Shown: positions 7,656 through 16,134 of the stretch, one piece after another
Numbering within the stretch: position 1 is the stretch's first letter
How the letters are laid out: the number at the start of each line of letters is the position of its first letter
DNA from: an uncultured Maribacter sp.
GTDB taxonomy: Bacteria; Bacteroidota; Bacteroidia; Flavobacteriales; Flavobacteriaceae
Direction of reading: 5' to 3'
Length of the DNA stretch: 64,000 nt
Assembly: GCA_947493885.1 (NCBI GenBank)
Contig: CANLTE010000008.1
Coordinates: 1 to 64,000 of the forward strand
Notes under the pieces: model-generated
Told to the model about the DNA's origin: nothing
Database searches by the model: none
Seen by the model: only the letters and a program-made list of their open reading frames with translations
Position numbers and translations under genes: made by a program

Positions 7656-7973
7656 TTATTTTAATCTTAGTTTATTATAATTCAAATTCCAGTTGATACT
7701 TAAATCTGTCCAACTCGGATTCATTTCATCAATCAAATTAATCTTCCAATCTCTTTTCCATTTCTTAAATTGTCTTTCCCTTTTTTCAGCATCATTTCCA
7801 TTTTCAAACTCTTCAAAATAGACCTGTTTATCACAATTATATTTCGCTGTAAACGATTTTGGATAGATTTTTAATTTATGCTCTTTTACTCTTTCTTCAA
7901 TATTATTAGTGACCACTATATACAAAACTCCATTAGCCTTATTTGTCATTATATAGACATAACAATAAGTCAT
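7656..7973 (-). CDS. GIY-YIG family endonuclease-like protein
   Basis: 105 aa from the ATG at 7973. The YVYIMTNKANGVLYIVVTNN block followed by IEERVKEHK and ...FENGNDAEKRERQFKKWKR is the single-domain GIY-YIG (UhpB/UPF0213-like) pattern common in Bacteroidota. The glycine of the 'YIG' half is replaced by valine (LYIVVTNN where family members usually have LYIGVTNN), which may weaken catalysis. A longer open frame extends back to 8105 but only by running through palindromic repeat and the end of dut, so the shorter start is preferred. The cellular target is unknown. Confidence 0.8.
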   Translation of the reverse strand: MTYCYVYIMTNKANGVLYIVVTNNIEERVKEHKLKIYPKSFTAKYNCDKQVYFEEFENGNDAEKRERQFKKWKRDWKINLIDEMNPSWTDLSINWNLNYNKLRLK

Positions 7974-7990
7974 ATTTTTTGTTCTAAGAG

Positions 7991-8010
7991 ATTCCTGCCT
8001 TCGCAGGAAT
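7991..8010. repeat. TCCTGC/GCAGGA-type palindrome, copy 3
   Basis: ATTCCTGC-CTTC-GCAGGAAT is a perfect 8-bp stem with a 4-nt loop, directly abutting the dut stop codon. Confidence 0.7.
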
Positions 8011-8445
8011 CTATTTTGTTCCAGTACTTCCGAATCCTCCTTCTCCTCTAGCTGTTTCAGATAGCTCTTCAACTTGAATCCACTCTGCTCTTTCATGTTT
8101 TGCAATTACTAATTGCGCTACACGTTCTCCGTTTTCAATAGTAAATGCTTCGTTAGATAAATTGACTAATATCACACCTATTTCTCCTCGATAATCAGCG
8201 TCAACTGTACCTGGAGCATTCAACACGGTAATTCCCTTTTTAGCGGCTAATCCACTTCTTGGTCTTACTTGTGCTTCAAATCCAACCGGAAGCTCAATAA
8301 ACAATCCCGTTTTAACGATTGTTCTTTCCAAAGGTTGTAACGTTATTGATTCTGAAATATTGGCTCTTAAATCCATTCCAGCTGATGCTCTAGTCTCATA
8401 ATGAGGTAAATCGTGTGAAGATTTGTTAATGACTTTTATGTTCAT
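8011..8445 (-). CDS. dut: Deoxyuridine 5'-triphosphate nucleotidohydrolase (dUTPase)
   Basis: 144 aa, the normal length of trimeric dUTPases. All five motifs are readable: ASAGMDLRA near residue 21, [10 protein letters not shown], the catalytic-Asp block [22 protein letters not shown], and the C-terminal glycine-rich arm [10 protein letters not shown]. It hydrolyses dUTP to dUMP and PPi, keeping uracil out of DNA and feeding dTMP synthesis. The start codon overlaps the upstream flippase stop (ATGA), so translation is coupled. Confidence 0.97.
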   Translation of the reverse strand: MNIKVINKSSHDLPHYETRASAGMDLRANISESITLQPLERTIVKTGLFIELPVGFEAQVRPRSGLAAKKGITVLNAPGTVDADYRGEIGVILVNLSNEAFTIENGERVAQLVIAKHERAEWIQVEELSETARGEGGFGSTGTK

Positions 8446-9902
8446 TTTTTTAAAAATATTTTTCTAAGGTTATCATTTTCAAGCTTATATATTAATCCCA
8501 AAAAAACTACTAACAGTATGCTGCCAATAATTAAACTTCTATTAAATAGGTAAAAAGATGTAAAAGAAAAAATAATAGATAATCCTAAATAGAATACTAT
8601 TTTTCTGAAATTATATGGAATGGGATAGTACATTCGTCCAAAATATAAGGAAAGCCCCATCATTGTACCATAAGCTACCAAAGTAGCGACAGCTGAAGCC
8701 ATATATTCAAAATGTTCAATAAACACATAGTTAATTACAATGGTAAGTATTGCGCCTATCATTGAAATGTAACCCCCAAACTTAGTGCGATCCGTAACCT
8801 TATACCAAACAGAAAGATTATGGTATATTCCAAGAAAGAAACTTGCTAAAACAATTATAGGTACAATTGGCATTGCATCCCAATACTCCGAATCACGTAC
8901 AATAAGCACCTTTAAAACATCGGCAAAAACTACAACAGTTAACAAAATAATGCTGCCTAATATCACAAAGTAATTTGTGATTTTTGCATATGTTTTTTGA
9001 GGATTTTCCGAGTTAGAGTGACTAAAGAAAAAGGGTTCTATTCCCATTCGAAATGCCGTAGCAAAGAGTGTCATAAAAAGTGATATTTTATAACATGCTG
9101 AGTACATTCCCACTTTACTTGAAGCGACATTCTCTGGAAGTAGCTTTTCTAGTAATACGCGATCAAAAACTTCATTAATAGAAAACGCAATACCTGCTAC
9201 CAATACTGGGGTAGCATACTTCATCATATTCTTCCAAAGCTGAATATCAAAAACATATTTAATTTTAACATATAGCTTAAACATTAATAGCAATGTTACA
9301 CCGCTTGCTATCAGGTTTGAAATGAATATGTATGATATTTCAAAATTGGGTTTGTATAGTGCCTGTAAAAACGAGTCTTGGTTGTTTTTAAGGATTCCTG
9401 GAAGAACTAATAAAAAGAAAATGTTTAACCCTAAGTTAATGGCTACGTTAGCTATCTTAATAATAGCATATCGCATTGGTTTTTCATTGGCTCGCAACCA
9501 AGCAAATGGTACTACCACAAGTGCATCTAAAACCAAAATAAATAATACATACCTAATATAATCAACACTAATACTAAGCATGTTTGCTAGATTAGTTTGA
9601 AATAACAATCCAATCAGCATAAATAAAACAGTTGTCCCTAAAATAGATATTAAAGATGTAGAAACAACCGTTTTTTTATTTTCTGCTTTATTGTAAAATC
9701 TAAAAAAAGCGGTTTCCATGCCGTATGCAAGAACTACATTAAAAATGGCAAACCATGCAAAAATTACCGACACTTCTCCGTACAAACCTGGCGCCATTAC
9801 CTCGGTATAAATAGGAACCAAAATAAAGGATAACATTCTAGGTAATACAGTTGCTAAACCATAAACAAATGTTTGCTTAAAAAGTTTTTTTAACGGATTC
9901 AA
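8442..9902 (-). CDS. Polysaccharide flippase (Wzx/MATE-like, oligosaccharide flippase family)
   Basis: 486 aa integral membrane protein with about 12-14 hydrophobic segments. It begins [23 protein letters not shown], typical of PST/oligosaccharide flippase proteins that move lipid-linked oligosaccharides across the inner membrane. The start is a TTG at 9902; no better ATG exists before residue 24, which is already inside the first conserved block. It overlaps dut by 4 bp. It is separate from the second flippase at 39.6 kb in the polysaccharide locus, and its substrate is unknown. Confidence 0.87.
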   Translation of the reverse strand: MNPLKKLFKQTFVYGLATVLPRMLSFILVPIYTEVMAPGLYGEVSVIFAWFAIFNVVLAYGMETAFFRFYNKAENKKTVVSTSLISILGTTVLFMLIGLLFQTNLANMLSISVDYIRYVLFILVLDALVVVPFAWLRANEKPMRYAIIKIANVAINLGLNIFFLLVLPGILKNNQDSFLQALYKPNFEISYIFISNLIASGVTLLLMFKLYVKIKYVFDIQLWKNMMKYATPVLVAGIAFSINEVFDRVLLEKLLPENVASSKVGMYSACYKISLFMTLFATAFRMGIEPFFFSHSNSENPQKTYAKITNYFVILGSIILLTVVVFADVLKVLIVRDSEYWDAMPIVPIIVLASFFLGIYHNLSVWYKVTDRTKFGGYISMIGAILTIVINYVFIEHFEYMASAVATLVAYGTMMGLSLYFGRMYYPIPYNFRKIVFYLGLSIIFSFTSFYLFNRSLIIGSILLVVFLGLIYKLENDNLRKIFLKK

Positions 9903-9991
9903 TAGTCCTTTGCTTAGGGGTTAAAATTAAACATTTAAAGCCCGTAAACAAAGTTTAGTTGGTTATAGAATAAAATTTTGATAGATGTATT

Positions 9992-10546
9992 TTATTGTTT
10001 TAATTCCTTTAAAACCTCCAGCTCGTTTTTAATTTGCTTTGCTATGAAAACGCTTAATACAACTAACATTACTATTGATGATACTTTTATATAAGTATAA
10101 AATCCAGATGATAAACTTTCTTTAAATGAAGGCAATAGCATAATAAAACCAATACAATAGATAATAACTATTATAGGTGTAATTATAAAATGTATTTTGA
10201 CCCTTTTATTATAATAACCAATCATTTGCTTGGTAAAAAGTTCAGTTGCTTTTGCTACGTTCATATTTTTTAAACTTCTAATACTCAAAATTTCTAAACC
10301 AATTCTCGTGGCTATTGCCCCTATCATAAGCGATAAACCAATCATTGGTTTTTGAGATTTGTAGGCCGAAACATAAAAGAAAAAGAAAATTAAAACTGCC
10401 GCGGTAGCCATTAAAACAATATTGGCAATATTTTGTTTTTTTCGAATTAAAGCCACCTTATCCACAATTTGCTTAGATCCATTTTCTGGAGTTTCAGCTA
10501 CCGGTTGCTTTTTCCATTGTGATTTTAAGTCTTCAAATGTTGTCAT
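9992..10546 (-). CDS. Membrane protein, putative ECF sigma partner
   Basis: 184 aa from the ATG at 10546, which overlaps the sigma-factor stop as ATGA; an upstream in-frame start at 10558 is less likely. A soluble N-terminus (TTFEDLKSQWKKQP) of about 45 residues is followed by four hydrophobic segments: two at ~45-85 and two at ~120-170. Position directly after an ECF sigma gene suggests an anti-sigma or signalling role. No zinc-binding HxxxCxxC motif is present, so this is inference from context. Confidence 0.7.
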   Translation of the reverse strand: MTTFEDLKSQWKKQPVAETPENGSKQIVDKVALIRKKQNIANIVLMATAAVLIFFFFYVSAYKSQKPMIGLSLMIGAIATRIGLEILSIRSLKNMNVAKATELFTKQMIGYYNKRVKIHFIITPIIVIIYCIGFIMLLPSFKESLSSGFYTYIKVSSIVMLVVLSVFIAKQIKNELEVLKELKQ

Positions 10547-11037
10547 TTTTGAACGCATTTAGTTAAACTACTTTTTATTCTGTGGACTCTTACACGAATT
10601 GCTTCATGAGAAAGTCCTGTTATATTTGCTATTTCCTTTTGAGGTAATCCTTCTAACTCCAATAGTATAATACTTTTGTTTTCTTTAGAAAGCTTGTGAA
10701 TACATGCATACATACTTTTTAATTGTATTTCATGTGTTGTTTTACTTTCTTCCTCTTCTTCAACAACATTATTAAATTCACTTTGAGTTGAGGTCTTTTT
10801 AATTTTTTCATTTCTGAGTTGAAGCAAACAAGTATTTACTGTTATTCTATATATCCATGTTGATATCCCAGATTCTTCCCTAAAAGATTCCAAATTCTCC
10901 CAAACCTTTATAAATACTTCTTGAGTAATATCTTTAGCCTTGGCTTCATTTCCATTTACATAACCCATACAAAGTCGTATTACCTTTGCGTAATTATCTT
11001 TGTATAGATTATCAAAATGTATTTGTAATTGCTCCAC
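10543..11037 (-). CDS. ECF-family RNA polymerase sigma factor
   Basis: 164 aa, normal ECF length. Region 2 (DNYAKVIRLCMGYVNG...DITQEVFIKVWENLESF...STWIYRITVNTCLLQLR) covers residues ~12-85. Region 4 (LPQKEIANITGLSHEAIRVRVHRIKSSL, helix-turn-helix) covers ~130-158. The two are joined by an acidic linker. It directs RNA polymerase to a small stress or envelope regulon. Its stop overlaps the start of the membrane partner gene, and a secreted hydrolase lies 20 bp upstream on the same strand. Confidence 0.92.
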   Translation of the reverse strand: MEQLQIHFDNLYKDNYAKVIRLCMGYVNGNEAKAKDITQEVFIKVWENLESFREESGISTWIYRITVNTCLLQLRNEKIKKTSTQSEFNNVVEEEEESKTTHEIQLKSMYACIHKLSKENKSIILLELEGLPQKEIANITGLSHEAIRVRVHRIKSSLTKCVQK

Positions 11038-11057
11038 GTTATAATAATTAAATAGTA

Positions 11058-11909
11058 TTATTTAAGCTCTTCTACAACTTGATTCACAAACCATTCTGGC
11101 TGATCAAACATTATAAAATGAGCCGATTCTTCCGCGTAAATAATAGAGTAAGAAGATAAGTTTTTATACTGTTCTTCATAATTTTTCTGAACCACATCTT
11201 TACCGTACGGTTTTGTTGCTGCCAAAATAGTTACTGGCGTTTTAATCTTAGCCACATCTTCTCTCAAATCCAACCTTAAAAAATCGGTATATCCATATAC
11301 ATAGGTTTCTCTATCGCTCTGTACCATCCATTCCACAACCATGGCTTGTTTTTCATTAGAAAGCATCATATACGGTACCATGCCTAAAGCCATTTTTTCA
11401 AAATCTTCCTCATTCATTGCTAATTGCTGCTTATTATATGGACAATCATATACCATATTTTCACTTTTATAATTAGGCATCATTAAAGCTCCTGAAGCTG
11501 GTAAAGCATCTACAACAATTAATTTTTTATAATTACTATTCTCTTCTGAGGTTAACCATAAGCCTAAAACTCCTCCTAAACTATGTCCTATTATAGATGG
11601 GTTTTCTAACTTGTGCTTTAAAACATAGTTTTCTACACTTTCCTTAATTTTTGGAAGCCATGGCTTCTCTATAGGCGCTACATCTCCAAAACCAGCAAAA
11701 GTGAATATATGACATTCGTATTTTTTTGAAAGCTCTTCTACAGTTTCTTCCCAAACTTCTCCTGTGCATGTAAATCCTGGAAAAAGTAATACAGGTTCAC
11801 CTTTACCCATTACTTCTACTTTAAATGCTTTGTTTTGGGCAAATAACCCTGTCGCTAATAAAAATGTTGCTAAAAATAAGATGCTTTTAATTGTCTTCAT
11901 GTGATTCAT
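11058..11909 (-). CDS. Secreted alpha/beta hydrolase
   Basis: 283 aa with a signal peptide ending at LFAQ. It shows the oxyanion strand (VLLFPGFTCTGE), nucleophile elbow GHSLGG near residue 103 and the terminal His block (ESAHFIMFDQPEWF), all typical of small lipase/esterase-like hydrolases. The substrate is unknown. It lies upstream of the ECF sigma gene with a 20-bp gap and is probably co-transcribed. Confidence 0.87.
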   Translation of the reverse strand: MNHMKTIKSILFLATFLLATGLFAQNKAFKVEVMGKGEPVLLFPGFTCTGEVWEETVEELSKKYECHIFTFAGFGDVAPIEKPWLPKIKESVENYVLKHKLENPSIIGHSLGGVLGLWLTSEENSNYKKLIVVDALPASGALMMPNYKSENMVYDCPYNKQQLAMNEEDFEKMALGMVPYMMLSNEKQAMVVEWMVQSDRETYVYGYTDFLRLDLREDVAKIKTPVTILAATKPYGKDVVQKNYEEQYKNLSSYSIIYAEESAHFIMFDQPEWFVNQVVEELK

Positions 11910-11968
11910 TTTTTATTTAATTTTCCTTTTAGATACATTTTTAAAAAAATGTTACATATAAAAACAAA

Positions 11969-11994
11969 AAAACCTCACTAAAAAGTGAGGTTTT
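11969..11994 (-). terminator. Terminator of the ATP synthase operon
   Basis: AAAACCTCAC and GTGAGGTTTT form a 10-bp stem around a 6-nt loop. On the minus strand it is followed by a T-rich run (TTTTTTGTTTTTATA). It sits 62 bp beyond the atpG stop. Confidence 0.85.
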
Positions 11995-12056
11995 AATATT
12001 ATCAACTGAATTTCAATAAATTACAGTATAAAAAATTATTAGAACTTTAGCTTTAC

Positions 12057-12917
12057 TTAATCATTTAGCGCTTCTGCTCCTCCAACAATTTCTAATATTT
12101 CGTTAGTAATTGCAGCCTGTCTTGCTTTGTTATAAGTTAATTTTAACTGATCTCTAAGCTCCGTAGCATTATCCGTTGCCTTATGCATGGCAGTCATACG
12201 AGCTCCATGTTCACTTGCAAAAGAATCACGAATACCTTTATATAACTGAGTTTTTAATGACTTAGGTATAAGTTGCTCTACGATTTCTGTTTTTGAAGGT
12301 TCAAAAATATAATCAGAATTTGTAGTTTGCTCACCAGCAACAGGAACTATTGGAAGAAATTGTTCCGTCATTACAATCTGTGTCGCAGCATTCTTAAACT
12401 TGTTATATACAATAACAATTTTATCATAAGAACCCTGAACAAATAACTCCATTAATTCTTCTGCTATTACCGCAGTATTATCAAAAGTTAAATCGTCAAA
12501 AATATTACTATGATTATTAACAACGTTATGGTTTTTAGTAAGTATATCATTCGCTTTCTTACCAACCGCAATAAAATCTACTTGTTTTCCTTCATATGTG
12601 TTTTCTGCTAAAGAAAAACACTCTTTAAGTATATTGGTATTAAAAGCGCCACACAAACCTCTGTTTGAAGTAATGGCAACAACCAATACTTTATTTACTG
12701 TTCTATTTTCAGCAAATTTACTTCCAGAATCTGCATCTAAACTAGCACTTAAACTCTGCAGAAGTTCAGTTAGTTTATCCGCATATGGTCTCATAGCGGT
12801 AATAGCGTCTTGAGCCTTCTTTAGCTTTGCAGCAGATACCATTTTCATAGCACTAGTAATCTGCATCGTAGAAGATACTGAAGATATTCTGTTACGTATT
12901 TCTTTTAAGTTTGCCAT
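12057..12917 (-). CDS. atpG: ATP synthase F1 gamma subunit
   Basis: 286 aa. The N-terminal helix (MANLKEIRNRISSVSSTMQITSAMKMVSAAKL) and C-terminal helix (ATDNATELRDQLKLTYNKARQAAITNEILEIVGGAEAL) form the antiparallel coiled-coil rotor shaft. The central Rossmann-like part contains the SNRGLCGAFN block. It couples c-ring rotation to catalysis in the F1 head. It is the last gene of this ATP synthase operon and is separated from atpA by 239 bp containing a foreign gene remnant. Confidence 0.97.
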   Translation of the reverse strand: MANLKEIRNRISSVSSTMQITSAMKMVSAAKLKKAQDAITAMRPYADKLTELLQSLSASLDADSGSKFAENRTVNKVLVVAITSNRGLCGAFNTNILKECFSLAENTYEGKQVDFIAVGKKANDILTKNHNVVNNHSNIFDDLTFDNTAVIAEELMELFVQGSYDKIVIVYNKFKNAATQIVMTEQFLPIVPVAGEQTTNSDYIFEPSKTEIVEQLIPKSLKTQLYKGIRDSFASEHGARMTAMHKATDNATELRDQLKLTYNKARQAAITNEILEIVGGAEALND

Positions 12918-12925
12918 TTCTCAAG

Positions 12926-13087
12926 TTATGAGTTATTAGTGCTGAGTTTTGTGTTTTTGATTATTGATACCAAAATTCGTATTAACTCCTCACACTTATT
13001 CATCATTTCATTTGGTACTTCTCTACCCGTTGCTTCAAGAATCTCTAACCAATATTTGGTTTCATCAGCTTCCTTTAAAGCAATAAC
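12926..13087 (-). pseudogene. Remnant of a four-helix-bundle (S23/IVP-type) protein gene
   Basis: Read on the minus strand this 53-codon stretch ends in TAA and encodes VIALKEADETKYWLEILEAT and then GREVPNEMMNKCEELIRILVSII. The ALKEADET.YWLE block and the C-terminal EL.RIL..II..TK helix are hallmarks of the four-helix-bundle proteins related to the 23S rRNA intervening-sequence protein. The N-terminal half is gone: an in-frame TAA lies one codon upstream (13091-13093) and no start precedes it. Such genes usually sit as stand-alone insertions; this one sits inside the ATP synthase operon. Confidence 0.75.
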
Positions 13088-13156
13088 AAATTATATAATA
13101 TAGAACTTAGAGATATGATATAAAACCACTGTTAACTCTAAACTCCTAACTATTGA

Positions 13157-14734
13157 TTAGTTATACTTAGCAGATAAATCTTTACAAACTGCTGTTAACG
13201 TTTCAGTAACCTCATCTGTTAATTTACCTGACTTTAGTGTATCTAAAACACCTCTGTGCTTTGCGTTCAAAAATTCAATAAAATCTCTTTCAAACTCCTT
13301 TACCTTTTCAACAGGTACATCTTTCAACAAGTTTTTAGAACCAGCATAAATAATTGCCACTTGATCTTCCACTGTGAAAGGATCATTTTGAGCTTGTTTT
13401 AAGATTTCAACATTACGTTTACCTTTTTCAATAACGTTTAAGGTAGCTGCATCAAGGTCAGAACCAAACTTAGCAAATGCCTCCAATTCACGGAACTGTG
13501 CTTGATCCAGTTTAAGAGTTCCCGAAACCTTTTTCATTGATTTAATCTGAGCATTACCCCCAACACGAGATACCGAAATACCTACGTTAATCGCTGGACG
13601 TACACCTTGGTTAAATAAATCTTGCTCCAAGAATATTTGTCCATCCGTAATTGAAATTACATTTGTTGGAATATAGGCAGATACATCACCTGCTTGAGTT
13701 TCAATAATTGGTAATGCTGTTAATGATCCACCCCCTTTAACTTTAGATTTTAAAGAATCTGGAAGGTCATTCATGTTTTTAGCAATATCATCATCAGCAA
13801 TAACTTTTGCCGAACGCTCTAATAATCTAGAGTGAAGGTAGAATACATCACCAGGGTAAGCTTCACGTCCTGGAGGTCTTCTTAATAAAAGAGATACTTC
13901 ACGGTAGGCAACTGCTTGCTTAGATAAATCATCATATATAATTAAAGCAGGGCGACCTGTATCACGGAAATACTCTCCAATTGCTGCCCCAGCAAATGGT
14001 GCATAAACCTGCATTGGAGCAGGATCAGATGCGTTAGCCGCAACAATTGTTGTATATGCTAATGCTCCTTTATCTTCTAACGTTTGTGCAATTGCAGCAA
14101 CCGTAGAAGCTTTTTGACCAATAGCAACATATATACAATATACTGGTTCACCAGCATCGTAAAATTCTTTCTGATTAAGTATGGTATCAATACAAACAGT
14201 AGTTTTCCCTGTTTGACGGTCACCAATAACAAGTTCACGTTGACCTCTACCTACAGGAATCATAGCATCAATCGCTTTAATACCAGTTTGTAATGGCTCA
14301 GTAACTGGCTCACGGAAAATAACTCCAGGAGCTTTACGCTCCAATGGCATTTCAAAAGTTTCACCAGAGATAGGTCCTTTACCATCTATTGGTAAGCCAA
14401 GTGTATTAACAACACGTCCAACAATTCCTTCACCAACATTGATAGAAGCAATAGTTTGTGTTCTTTTAACCGTAGACCCTTCTTTAACATCTCTAGATGG
14501 GCTTAATAATACCGCACCAACATTATCTTCTTCAAGGTTAAGAACGATACCTTTTAAACCTCCTTCAAATTCCACTAACTCCCCATACTGAACGTTAGAT
14601 AAACCGTAGATTCTAGCGATACCATCACCAACCTGCAATACAGTTCCTACTTCGTCCAAAGAGGCCGTAGCGTCAAATCCTGATAATTGTTTCTTTAAAA
14701 TTGCTGATACTTCAGCGGCTTTTACTCCTGCCAT
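13157..14734 (-). CDS. atpA: ATP synthase F1 alpha subunit
   Basis: 525 aa, normal length. Walker A GDRQTGKT is at residues 171-178. The alpha-subunit signature [14 protein letters not shown] and the long N-terminal crown domain are present. Alpha subunits bind nucleotide non-catalytically and, with beta, form the hexameric head. The 45-bp gap to atpH and the order atpH-A-G are standard. No atpD (beta) follows atpG, which is the usual Bacteroidota arrangement with atpD-C elsewhere. Confidence 0.98.
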   Translation of the reverse strand: MAGVKAAEVSAILKKQLSGFDATASLDEVGTVLQVGDGIARIYGLSNVQYGELVEFEGGLKGIVLNLEEDNVGAVLLSPSRDVKEGSTVKRTQTIASINVGEGIVGRVVNTLGLPIDGKGPISGETFEMPLERKAPGVIFREPVTEPLQTGIKAIDAMIPVGRGQRELVIGDRQTGKTTVCIDTILNQKEFYDAGEPVYCIYVAIGQKASTVAAIAQTLEDKGALAYTTIVAANASDPAPMQVYAPFAGAAIGEYFRDTGRPALIIYDDLSKQAVAYREVSLLLRRPPGREAYPGDVFYLHSRLLERSAKVIADDDIAKNMNDLPDSLKSKVKGGGSLTALPIIETQAGDVSAYIPTNVISITDGQIFLEQDLFNQGVRPAINVGISVSRVGGNAQIKSMKKVSGTLKLDQAQFRELEAFAKFGSDLDAATLNVIEKGKRNVEILKQAQNDPFTVEDQVAIIYAGSKNLLKDVPVEKVKEFERDFIEFLNAKHRGVLDTLKSGKLTDEVTETLTAVCKDLSAKYN

Positions 14735-14779
14735 TTGTTTTAGATATAAGGTTCTGGATTATTACAATCCGAAAATATA

Positions 14780-15319
14780 TTATAGACTATTTGTAAATTC
14801 TCTTTTTAAACTACTTAATTTGTTAGCAACACTTGCATCATACTGTACATCACCAACACGCAACACAAAACCACCAATAATACTCTCATCAATTTTATTT
14901 TCGATGACAACTTTATTTCCGGTTAGTTGTGATACTTTGTTTAATACTTTTTGTTCTAATTCTGAAGTTAAAGGCACTGCTGTAGTTACAAAAGCAACAT
15001 CTTTTCCTTTTAACTGCTCATTAAGAATAATATACTTCAAAGCAACTTCATTAAGAATTGAAACTCTTTTATTATCAACCAGCATACTTATTGCTCCTTG
15101 AGTAACTGAGTTACTATCTTTAAATATTTCTAACAAAGCGTCCTTTTTAATACTTGGCTTAATCACAGGACTTACCAACATATCATTAAGTTCTTTGCTT
15201 TCTGATATTGCATTTACTATAGCACGCATATCTGACTCAACAGCATCAACAACTTTATTGTCTACTGCTAGATTCAGTATAGCTTTAGCGTAACGTACTG
15301 CTGCTCTAGAATTGCTCAT
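14780..15319 (-). CDS. atpH: ATP synthase F1 delta subunit
   Basis: 179 aa. It carries the OSCP/delta pattern: N-terminal RYAKAILNLA helix bundle, 'L..P.I....K...L...F', and the C-terminal EQKVLNKVSQLTGNKVVIENKIDESIIGGFVLRVGD block (GG..(I/V)R.GD). Delta fixes the top of F1 to the b-subunit stalk. It lies 10 bp after atpF. Confidence 0.96.
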   Translation of the reverse strand: MSNSRAAVRYAKAILNLAVDNKVVDAVESDMRAIVNAISESKELNDMLVSPVIKPSIKKDALLEIFKDSNSVTQGAISMLVDNKRVSILNEVALKYIILNEQLKGKDVAFVTTAVPLTSELEQKVLNKVSQLTGNKVVIENKIDESIIGGFVLRVGDVQYDASVANKLSSLKREFTNSL

Positions 15320-15329
15320 TATTCTTTGA

Positions 15330-15830
15330 TTAATTCAATTTAATATCTCCCAACATATCATCAACCAACTTTAATTGTTGGTCTTTATTAGATAGTTGTT
15401 CTTTAATAACTTTTTCTGCAATTTCTACTGAAAGATTTGCAACCTGATTTTTAATGTCAGCTACTGCAGCCTTCTTCTCTCCTTCGATAACTGCTTGCGC
15501 TTGTTGAATCATTTTATCAGCCTCAACCTTAGCTTGCTCTTTAGAGTCAGAAATCATTTTATCTTTAATTTCGCGAGCTTCTTTAAGCATAGCTTCTCTT
15601 TCTGCACGAGCTTCCTTTAATAACTTATCATTATCCGCTTGAAGGTTTTGCATTTCCTTTTTTGCATTCTCTGCTGCTTGCAAGGCATCTTGAATACCAG
15701 ATTCGCGATCTTCAACCGCATTAAGAATTGGTTTCCACGCAAATTTTCTTAATAAAAGAAGTAATCCTATAAACAAAAATAGCTGCCAGAAAAACAACCC
15801 AAATGAAAACTGTTCTATTAATTTATCCAT
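15330..15830 (-). CDS. atpF: ATP synthase F0 b subunit
   Basis: 166 aa with one N-terminal membrane helix (residues ~8-26, FGLFFWQLFLFIGLLLLL) followed by a long charged coiled coil (KPILNAVEDRESGIQDAL..., KEAREIKDKMISDSKEQAKVEADKM). It forms the peripheral stalk that holds F1 still against rotor torque. The 80 bp upstream, between it and atpE, hold a strong hairpin. Confidence 0.97.
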   Translation of the reverse strand: MDKLIEQFSFGLFFWQLFLFIGLLLLLRKFAWKPILNAVEDRESGIQDALQAAENAKKEMQNLQADNDKLLKEARAEREAMLKEAREIKDKMISDSKEQAKVEADKMIQQAQAVIEGEKKAAVADIKNQVANLSVEIAEKVIKEQLSNKDQQLKLVDDMLGDIKLN

Positions 15831-15869
15831 GTTTGTAAACGTAAAAAAATTAAGTGTAAATGTTTAATT

Positions 15870-15904
15870 AACAACAGCTACAACCAACCGTTGTAACTGT
15901 TGTT
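15870..15904 (-). promoter_or_regulatory. Intercistronic mRNA hairpin between atpE and atpF
   Basis: AACAACAGCTACAAC and GTTGTAACTGTTGTT are complementary over 15 bp around a 5-nt loop. On the mRNA (minus) strand the single non-Watson-Crick position is a G-U pair, so the stem is fully paired. It starts 7 nt after the atpE stop. The sequence after it is not a U-tract, which argues against simple termination and for a 3' stabilising or processing structure. Confidence 0.65.
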
Positions 15905-15910
15905 AGTGTT

Positions 15911-16102
15911 TTATGATGCGAATAACGCAGCAAAACCAATACCTTCAATAAGAGCGGCAGCAATCAACATTGCTGTTTGAATCTTACCAGAAGCTTCTGG
16001 TTGACGAGCGATAGCGTCCATCGCAGATCCACCAATTTTACCAATACCTAAACCAGCACCGATAACGATTAAACCAGCTCCTACAATAGTTGGGATTTCC
16101 AT
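15911..16102 (-). CDS. atpE: ATP synthase F0 c subunit
   Basis: 63 aa, two membrane helices joined by the RQPE polar loop (residues 33-36). The ion-carrying carboxylate is Glu53 in ALIEGIGFAAL. The first helix lacks the Gln/Glu plus following Ser pattern of sodium-coupled c-rings, so proton coupling is more likely. Around ten copies form the rotor ring, so this cistron must be made in excess; the hairpin downstream may serve that. Confidence 0.97.
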   Translation of the reverse strand: MEIPTIVGAGLIVIGAGLGIGKIGGSAMDAIARQPEASGKIQTAMLIAAALIEGIGFAALFAS

Positions 16103-16134
16103 AATAAATATATTTAATAATTAAACATTCAATT

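Larger units (their letters stand above)
7588..8010 (-). mobile_element. Candidate repeat-bounded GIY-YIG element
   Basis: A 105-aa GIY-YIG gene is bracketed by three copies of a short palindrome: 7591-7611 (core CCTGC-GCAT-GCAGG), 7632-7651 (ATTCTTGC-CTAA-GCAGGAAT) and 7991-8010 (ATTCCTGC-CTTC-GCAGGAAT). The block exactly fills the space between the dut stop codon (8011) and the nucleotidyltransferase ATG (7587), genes that otherwise look like one operon. No target-site duplication was identified, so the boundary is approximate and mobility is inference. Confidence 0.5.

Noticed and set aside
7974-8105. N-terminal extension of the GIY-YIG frame
   Set aside because: These codons come from the palindromic repeat and the 3' end of dut read in another frame; the domain starts at the ATG at 7973.
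12598-12813. Plus-strand frame within atpG, and similar frames within atpA and atpH
   Set aside because: Antisense shadows of conserved ATP synthase genes.
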